Origin: Methylobacteriaceae bacterium | GTDB lineage: Bacteria > Pseudomonadota > Alphaproteobacteria > Rhizobiales > Beijerinckiaceae | Assembly (NCBI GenBank): GCA_016793505.1 | Contig: JAEULW010000152.1 | Coordinates: 1 to 52,994 of the forward strand | DNA length: 52,994 nucleotides | Direction: 5' to 3' | Shown: piece by piece, positions 48,553 through 52,994 of the stretch | Position numbering within the stretch: position 1 is the stretch's first letter | Layout: the number at the start of each line of letters is the position of its first letter | Notes under the pieces: model-generated | Database searches by the model: none | Told to the model about the DNA's origin: nothing | The model's input: the letters and a program-made list of their open reading frames with translations, nothing else | Translations under genes and position numbers: made by a program

Positions 48553-49841
48553 GCGCCGGGCTCTGGTCGCTCGTCGGCGTGATCGCCGGCGGCGCGCTGC
48601 TGCGCCTGCCGCTGGCGTTCGTCATGTTCTGCGGCGGGGCCGCCTATCTGTTCGCGACCAGACAGGACATCGGCCTGCTCGTCGGCCAGATCATGAGCCA
48701 GATGACGGCGATGTATGTTCTCGTGGCGGTGCCGATGTTCATTCTGGCCGCCAACGTCATGAACGCGGCTTCGATCAGCGATCGCCTGTGGGCGGCCGCC
48801 AATGCGGTGGTCGGACGCTTTCGCGGCGGCATGGGGCACGTCACCGTGCTCGTCAGCATGATCTTTTCCTCGATGAGCGGCAGCGCCATCACGGACGCGG
48901 CCGGCCCGGGGCTCGTCGCGACGCGGATGATGCGCGACATCGGCAAGTATCCGGCCGGGCTCGCCTGCGCGATCACCGCGGCGGCCGCGACCATCGCGCC
49001 GATCATCCCGCCGTCGATTCCGCTGGTCATCTATGCGCTGCTCTCGGGCGCCTCGATCGGCGCGCTGTTTCTCGCCGGCCTCGTTCCGGGCGTCATGATG
49101 GGCCTTGCCCTGATGGCGACGATCCGGTTGATGGCCGCACGCCGCGGCCTGCCGATCGGCGACCGCGTGCCGCTGCGCGAGATCCCGGCCGTCTTCTCGC
49201 GCGCGACGCTGTCGCTCACTCTGCCGGTGGTGCTGCTCGGCGGCATCTGGTCCGGCGTCTTCACGCCGACGGAGGCGGCGGCGGTCGCCGCCTTCTGGGC
49301 CCTGATTCTGGGCGTGTTCGTCTATCGCAAGATCGGCCCGCGCGTGATGGACGCGGTGCTGCTCGAATCGGCGCGGCAATCGGCCTCCACCATGCTGCTG
49401 ATTTCCGGCGCCTTCATCATCAACTACGCCGTCGCCAACGAACGGCTCGCCGACACGCTGGTGGCGATGATCACGCGTCTCGATCTGACGCAGCTGCAAT
49501 TCATGATCGTCGTCAACCTGTTCTTCCTCGTGCTCGGCTGCTTTCTCGATGGCGTAGTGATGATGCTGGTCTTCGTGCCGCTGCTCATCCCCTCGGCGCG
49601 CGCGCTCGGAATCGATCTCACCTATTTCGGCATCGTCGTGACGCTGAACTTCATGATCGGGCTGATCACGCCGCCCTACGGCCTGCTGCTGTTCGTCATG
49701 GCGTCGCTGACGCGCACGCCGCTGATCGAGATCATCCGCGAGATCTGGCCGTTCGTGCTGGCGCTCGGGGCGACGCTCGCGCTGCTCACGGCGGCGCCGT
49801 CGATCACGCTCTTCCTGCCGCGTCTGTTCGGCTATCTGTGA
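48549..49841 (+). CDS. TRAP transporter large permease, DctM type
   Basis: Predicted 430-residue membrane protein with about 12 helices, of normal length. Conserved parts are MYVLVAVPMFILAANVMNAA, then MSGSAITDAAGPG, IAPIIPPSIPLVIY and FTPTEAAAVAAFWAL. It uses the ion gradient to move the acid released by the DctP receptor. The ATG at 48549 overlaps the DctQ stop (ATGA). Followed nine bases later by the epimerase gene. Confidence 0.95.
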   Translation: MSAGLWSLVGVIAGGALLRLPLAFVMFCGGAAYLFATRQDIGLLVGQIMSQMTAMYVLVAVPMFILAANVMNAASISDRLWAAANAVVGRFRGGMGHVTVLVSMIFSSMSGSAITDAAGPGLVATRMMRDIGKYPAGLACAITAAAATIAPIIPPSIPLVIYALLSGASIGALFLAGLVPGVMMGLALMATIRLMAARRGLPIGDRVPLREIPAVFSRATLSLTLPVVLLGGIWSGVFTPTEAAAVAAFWALILGVFVYRKIGPRVMDAVLLESARQSASTMLLISGAFIINYAVANERLADTLVAMITRLDLTQLQFMIVVNLFFLVLGCFLDGVVMMLVFVPLLIPSARALGIDLTYFGIVVTLNFMIGLITPPYGLLLFVMASLTRTPLIEIIREIWPFVLALGATLALLTAAPSITLFLPRLFGYL

Positions 49842-49850
49842 GGCGGGCGG

Positions 49851-50819
49851 GTGAGCGTTCTCGTCACCGGGGCTGGGCTGATCGGCGGACTCGCGGCGCG
49901 TCTTCTGGCCGCGCGCGGCGAGCGCGTCGTGCTCGCCGATCTCGTGGCGCCGGCGCCGGCTGGCGATGCGGCCGGGCGCATCGTCGACGCGACCTGCGAC
50001 GTCGCCGATGTCGCTGCGCTCGACCGGCTCGTCACCCGGCATGAGGTGACGGCGATCGTCCATACCGCGGCGATGCTGTCGACGGCGATCCGCCGCGATC
50101 CGTTCGAAGGCGCGCGCGTCAACGTCCTCGGCGTCGCCGCCTGTCTCGACGTCGCGCGCCGGCGCGATCTGCGCCGCGTCGTGATCGCCAGTTCGGCCAC
50201 CGTCGTCTACAGCCTGTTCGCCGGGCGCGCCGGCGAGGCGCGCCCGATCCCCGAGGATGCGCCGATGCGTCTCGTCGGCGAGCGGCCGGCGAGCCTCTAT
50301 GCGGCGACGAAGCTGGCGGCCGAGCATCTGATGCTCGCCTATGCCGACAGCTACGGCGTCGACGCCGTGGCGCTGCGTCTTGCGGCGGTGATCGGCGGCT
50401 CGCTCGAGCGCCCGACCAGCGTGCCCGGGCGGCTGCTGGCGAAACTCGCCGAGGCGGCCGCGCGCGGCGCGGCGCCGGACCTCGACGACCCGTTGCTCGT
50501 CTGGGGCGGCGAGGAGGAATTCGTCGATGCGCGTGATTGCGCCCGCGCGATGATCGCGGCGCTCGATGCGCCGGCGCCGCGACAGCGCGTCTACGCGATC
50601 GCCGAGGACGAGGCCTATACGCTCGAGCGCTTTCTCGCTGTGGCCGCATGCGCGCTGCCCGGCCTCGCTCCGGTCGCGCCGCCCGCGCCGTCGACCGGCT
50701 TCGCCGGCTTCCCGCATCGGCGACCGGCGCGATCCGATCTCGCCGCGGCGCGCGACGAACTCGGATTTCGCTGCCGCCATTCGCTGGAGGATGCGATCCG
50801 CTACTGGACGGGCGCGTGA
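49851..50819 (+). CDS. NAD-dependent epimerase/dehydratase family protein
   Basis: Predicted 322-residue extended-SDR protein. The Rossmann motif is VTGAGLIGGLAARLL. The catalytic Tyr and Lys are in SLYAATKLAAEHLM, and the Ser in SSATVVY. It starts with GTG nine bases after dctM and is the last gene of the TRAP operon. Candidates are a sugar-acid or hydroxy-acid dehydrogenase, or an epimerase, acting on the imported compound. The exact reaction cannot be assigned. Confidence 0.88.
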   Translation: MSVLVTGAGLIGGLAARLLAARGERVVLADLVAPAPAGDAAGRIVDATCDVADVAALDRLVTRHEVTAIVHTAAMLSTAIRRDPFEGARVNVLGVAACLDVARRRDLRRVVIASSATVVYSLFAGRAGEARPIPEDAPMRLVGERPASLYAATKLAAEHLMLAYADSYGVDAVALRLAAVIGGSLERPTSVPGRLLAKLAEAAARGAAPDLDDPLLVWGGEEEFVDARDCARAMIAALDAPAPRQRVYAIAEDEAYTLERFLAVAACALPGLAPVAPPAPSTGFAGFPHRRPARSDLAAARDELGFRCRHSLEDAIRYWTGA

Positions 50820-50916
50820 ACGCCGCGCGGCCGACGTTCCGATCGAAGGCGCGTTTTTCGCGAAGGCCGGCCGCCGCGGCGTCGAGCCGGCGGCGCGCCT
50901 GCGCGTCAGTCCGCTG

Positions 50917-51660
50917 TCAGATCGCCGCCGGGGCCGTGCGCGCCTGCGCGGCGAGTGACGCGCCGGACCGACGCACCAGCCCGGCGCGCGCCAGATCCTC
51001 GGCGATGTCGATCTTGCCGGCCTTGCACACGCCGGCGGCTTCTGTGGCGCCGTCCTCGGCCGACAGACGGCAGACGACGTCGCGGCCATGCATCAGCACG
51101 GCGATGCGGCTCGCCGCTCGCTCGGCGCAGGACTCCATGACGCCGTCGAGCCGCTTGCACAGCGCCTCGGCGGGCAGGGGCTCGACGCCGGCGAGCCGGA
51201 TCGTCAGCCCCTCGCTTTCGAGGCGCACCGCATCGAGCGCGCGCGGGGCGACGAGCGGTCCGCCGCGCGAGGCGACGCGCAACAGCGCCGCGCGCGCCGG
51301 CGGTCGGGCGGGCGCGGCGGCCAGGGCCGAGGTCGCGGCGCCGGCCCGCGCCCGGTCGACGAAGACCGGCTGCAGGATCGCCTCGCCGAGCGCCGCGCCG
51401 CGCGGCGCATGCGTGACGAGGCGCGGCGTCTGCGCATTGACGGCGATCGAGCGCGCCGGCCCGCGCGGCTGCGGCGCCGAGGCCTGCGCTTCGGAGATCA
51501 GCAGAGAGGCGCGCCGCGCGCCGTAGCCCGTCGTGCCGGACGCGAGAACCGCGAAGAGCGACAGCGCCACCGGCGCGACGATGACGGCCGTCGCCAGCGC
51601 TTTCACGACGCGGATGTCGCCGGGCGAAGGTCGCCTTTGCGCATAAGACATGTTCGCCAT
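50917..51660 (-). CDS. Membrane-anchored or secreted protein with SNase-like domain, function unknown
   Basis: Predicted 247-residue protein. One hydrophobic segment at about residues 20-40 (VKALATAVIVAPVALSLFAV) is a signal anchor or uncleaved signal. An Ala/Arg-rich linker follows. The C-terminal part (about 150-237: LTIRLAGVEPLPAEALC, then GRDVVCRL and AEDLARAGLVRR) resembles the staphylococcal-nuclease fold. The usual catalytic Arg-Asp/Glu-Arg set is not clearly preserved, so nuclease activity is doubtful. Several cysteines could pair in the periplasm. It is divergent from cpaB; a role linked to the pilus is only a guess. The start at 51660 has ACAGGG just upstream; the frame is open to 51762. 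Confidence 0.62.
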   Translation of the reverse strand: MANMSYAQRRPSPGDIRVVKALATAVIVAPVALSLFAVLASGTTGYGARRASLLISEAQASAPQPRGPARSIAVNAQTPRLVTHAPRGAALGEAILQPVFVDRARAGAATSALAAAPARPPARAALLRVASRGGPLVAPRALDAVRLESEGLTIRLAGVEPLPAEALCKRLDGVMESCAERAASRIAVLMHGRDVVCRLSAEDGATEAAGVCKAGKIDIAEDLARAGLVRRSGASLAAQARTAPAAI

Positions 51661-51742
51661 CCCTGTCCCGTCCCGGCGACGGGGCGCCGGGTCCTGTTCC
51701 CGATCGCAGCATGAACGAGGGGTCTTGCCGCGGGTTTTCGAT

Positions 51743-51765
51743 CGTTTGCGCAATTTCCGCAAACG
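51743..51765. other. 8-bp inverted repeat upstream of the Flp operon
   Basis: CGTTTGCG and CGCAAACG are perfect inverted copies separated by seven bases (CAATTTC). The site lies in the gap of 223 bp between the divergent nuclease-like and cpaB genes. It could be an operator or a small stem-loop. Confidence 0.4.
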
Positions 51766-51818
51766 GGGTGGCGTTTCATTTACTTAGCGAATCGTCTCCT
51801 GCCACGTGGGCAAGCCGC

Positions 51819-51833
51819 TTAAACGCGCATTAA
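51819..51833. promoter_or_regulatory. CtrA-type binding site
   Basis: TTAA-N7-TTAA (N7 = ACGCGCA) is an exact match to the CtrA recognition pattern of alphaproteobacteria. It lies 51 bp before the GTG of cpaB. In Caulobacter the pilin gene upstream of the cpa genes is under CtrA control, so cell-cycle control of pilus assembly is plausible here. Confidence 0.6.
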
Positions 51834-51883
51834 TGCCGGCGCGTCAGTTTCGTCGGCAATTGACGGGATGACGGGGCAGGGCG

Positions 51884-52780
51884 GTGCGTCTCAGAGTGAC
51901 ATTGATGCTTCCCGCTGCGCTCTTCCTCGGCGCGGTCGCGGTCTCCGCCGGGCGCAACTGGATCGACAGGGAAGTGGCGACGCGTCTGCGCGAGCAGCAG
52001 GCGGCCTCGCCCGTCGCGGCCGCCACGACGGCGCCGCTCGCCACCATCGTCGTCGCGACACAGCAGCTGCGCTACGGCGCCGAGCTGACGCGCGGCGCGC
52101 TGAAGGAGATTGCCTGGCCGGGCGACGAACTGCCGAAAGGCGCCTTCGCGCGCATCGACGACGTGTTCGCCGACAGGCAGCGCCGCCTGATGCTCACCGC
52201 GCTCGAGCCGAACGAGCCGCTGCTCGCCGGCAAGGTCACCGGCCCCGGTCAGCGCGCCAATCTCGCCTCGCTGCTCGGCGAAGGCATGAAGGCCGTCACC
52301 GTGCGCGTCGACGATGTCGTCGGCGTCGGCGGCTTCGTCCTGCCGGGCGACATGGTCGACGTCATTCTCACCCGCGAGATGGAGAAGTCGGGCGCGGTCT
52401 CCGACATCATCCTGCGCGGCATCCGCGTTCTGGCGATCGACCAGATCGCCGATCCGCAATCGGCCAAGCCTTCGGTGGCGCGCGCCGTGACGCTGGAAGT
52501 GTCCGCCGATCAGGCGCAGCGCCTGGCGCTCGCCCGACAGGTCGGCGCGCTGACCCTGGCGCTGCGCGCCGCCGGCCAGCAGAACGATCCCGAACCGCAG
52601 CGCCTGCATGCCGGCGATCTCGCCAGCGGCGGCGCGCCGCAGCCTGTCGTCGTCGCGCCGCCGCCCGTTCCCGCCGCCGCCGCCTCGGCGCCGGCGCGCG
52701 AGCAGGCGACCGTCGGCGTGATCCGCCGCGCCGCCCGCCAGGAATACACCGTCCCCGACGCCGGACTGGCCGAACGCTGA
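51884..52780 (+). CDS. cpaB: Flp pilus assembly protein CpaB
   Basis: Predicted 298-residue inner-membrane/periplasmic protein of the Flp/Tad pilus. A single N-terminal membrane helix (about residues 5-25) is followed by a SAF-like domain (IVVATQQLRYGAELTRGALK and EPLLAGKVTGPG), and then the RcpC/CpaB domain (MKAVTVRVDDVVGVGGFVLP and GDMVDVILTREM). CpaB is thought to work with the CpaC secretin. It starts with GTG at 51884; no better start is seen. The Pro/Ala-rich C-terminus is longer than in some relatives. No prepilin peptidase or pilin gene is seen upstream in the window. Confidence 0.93.
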   Translation: MRLRVTLMLPAALFLGAVAVSAGRNWIDREVATRLREQQAASPVAAATTAPLATIVVATQQLRYGAELTRGALKEIAWPGDELPKGAFARIDDVFADRQRRLMLTALEPNEPLLAGKVTGPGQRANLASLLGEGMKAVTVRVDDVVGVGGFVLPGDMVDVILTREMEKSGAVSDIILRGIRVLAIDQIADPQSAKPSVARAVTLEVSADQAQRLALARQVGALTLALRAAGQQNDPEPQRLHAGDLASGGAPQPVVVAPPPVPAAAASAPAREQATVGVIRRAARQEYTVPDAGLAER

Positions 52781-52797
52781 AGCAAGGCTGCGCTGCG

Positions 52798-52994
52798 ATG
52801 ACGCAACCCCCCAACCACGGACGTCGCGACATGTCCACGATACGCAAGACCGGCGGCCCTGCGCCGCGCCTGTTCGGCGCGCTGCTGGCGCTTGGTCTCC
52901 TCGCCGCGCCGCAGGCGCTGGCGCAGAGCCAGCCCGCAGCCGCAGCCGCAGCCGCGCCGCGCGCCGCGAAGGCCGCCAGTCAGGCGACCAAACA
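52798..52994 (+). CDS. cpaC: Probable secretin CpaC, N-terminal fragment (cut by window end)
   Basis: Only the first 65 residues are in the window. A signal peptide ends near LAAPQALAQ (about residue 42), followed by an Ala-rich stretch with QPAAAAAAAPRAAKAAS. No secretin motif is visible yet; the call rests on the usual cpaB-cpaC order and on the exported nature of the product. ATG 52798 or ATG 52831 may be the start. It lies 17 bp after cpaB. Confidence 0.6.
   Translation, partial: MTQPPNHGRRDMSTIRKTGGPAPRLFGALLALGLLAAPQALAQSQPAAAAAAAPRAAKAASQATK

Noticed and set aside
48420-51089. Long open frame (about 890 codons) antisense to the TRAP permease and epimerase genes
   Set aside because: Same reason: it crosses several real genes on the other strand and reads as low-complexity Arg/Asp/His sequence.

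Overview
The window is about 53 kb of very GC-rich DNA from an alphaproteobacterium, most likely of the order Hyphomicrobiales (Rhizobiales). The reasons are a TIGR02300-type protein divergent from aroA-cmk, a small Arg/Ala-rich protein ahead of murA, a CtrA-type site (TTAA-N7-TTAA) in front of a Flp-pilus operon, a possible EcfG-type promoter ahead of a CsbD-like stress gene, and dense ATGA-overlapping catabolic operons with ABC and TRAP importers. The species cannot be told from the sequence alone.

Left part (1-19976), uptake and catabolism. An alpha-methylacyl-CoA racemase-type protein and a membrane GGDEF-EAL protein converge at the left edge. An eight-gene operon then reads leftward from 12303: M14 deacylase, a complete dipeptide-type ABC importer, an MlrC-like M81 protein and an enolase-superfamily enzyme. 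It is divergent from a GntR/FadR-type regulator across a 72-bp gap that carries a palindromic operator. Downstream of the regulator are a second enolase-superfamily enzyme, a polar amino-acid ABC importer, a SelA-like PLP enzyme and an acyl-CoA dehydrogenase. The substrates are not evident.

Middle (19992-26829), core genome: asparagine synthase, tRNA-Thr(GGT), murA, a CsbD-like gene, aroA-cmk, a TIGR02300 protein and tRNA-Ala(GGC).

Decay zone (26830-28511), just after tRNA-Ala. It holds a C-terminal serine-recombinase remnant with a frameshift, the left end of an IS3-type element abutting it, and a chimera of the 5' end of a TIM-barrel isomerase gene joined to the 3' end of an MFS transporter gene. 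It looks like the scar of an eroded genomic island.

Acylglycine and aromatic-CoA region (28572-44485), the most interesting part. A rightward operon encodes an M20 amidohydrolase of hippurate-hydrolase type, then glyA, gcvT, gcvH, gcvP and sdaA. Together these could split an N-acylglycine and carry the glycine to pyruvate. Converging on it is a seven-gene operon for an aromatic-CoA pathway of 2-aminobenzoyl-CoA/salicylyl-CoA type: bifunctional monooxygenase/reductase, SDR, MarR regulator, enoyl-CoA hydratase, acyl-CoA dehydrogenase, RidA and aryl-CoA ligase. Its predicted promoter overlaps a perfect 12-2-12 palindrome. My inference is that the pair forms a module for aryl-glycine conjugates such as 2-aminohippurate or salicylurate, one operon taking the glycine and the other the aromatic acid.

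Right part (44501-52994). A GntR regulator diverges from a TRAP-transporter operon (FAH-family hydrolase, DctP, SDR, DctQ, DctM, NAD-dependent epimerase) of the kind used for acid-sugar or 2-keto-acid catabolism. The window ends with a secreted or membrane-anchored nuclease-fold-like protein of unknown role and the start of a Flp/Tad pilus operon (cpaB and a truncated, probable cpaC).
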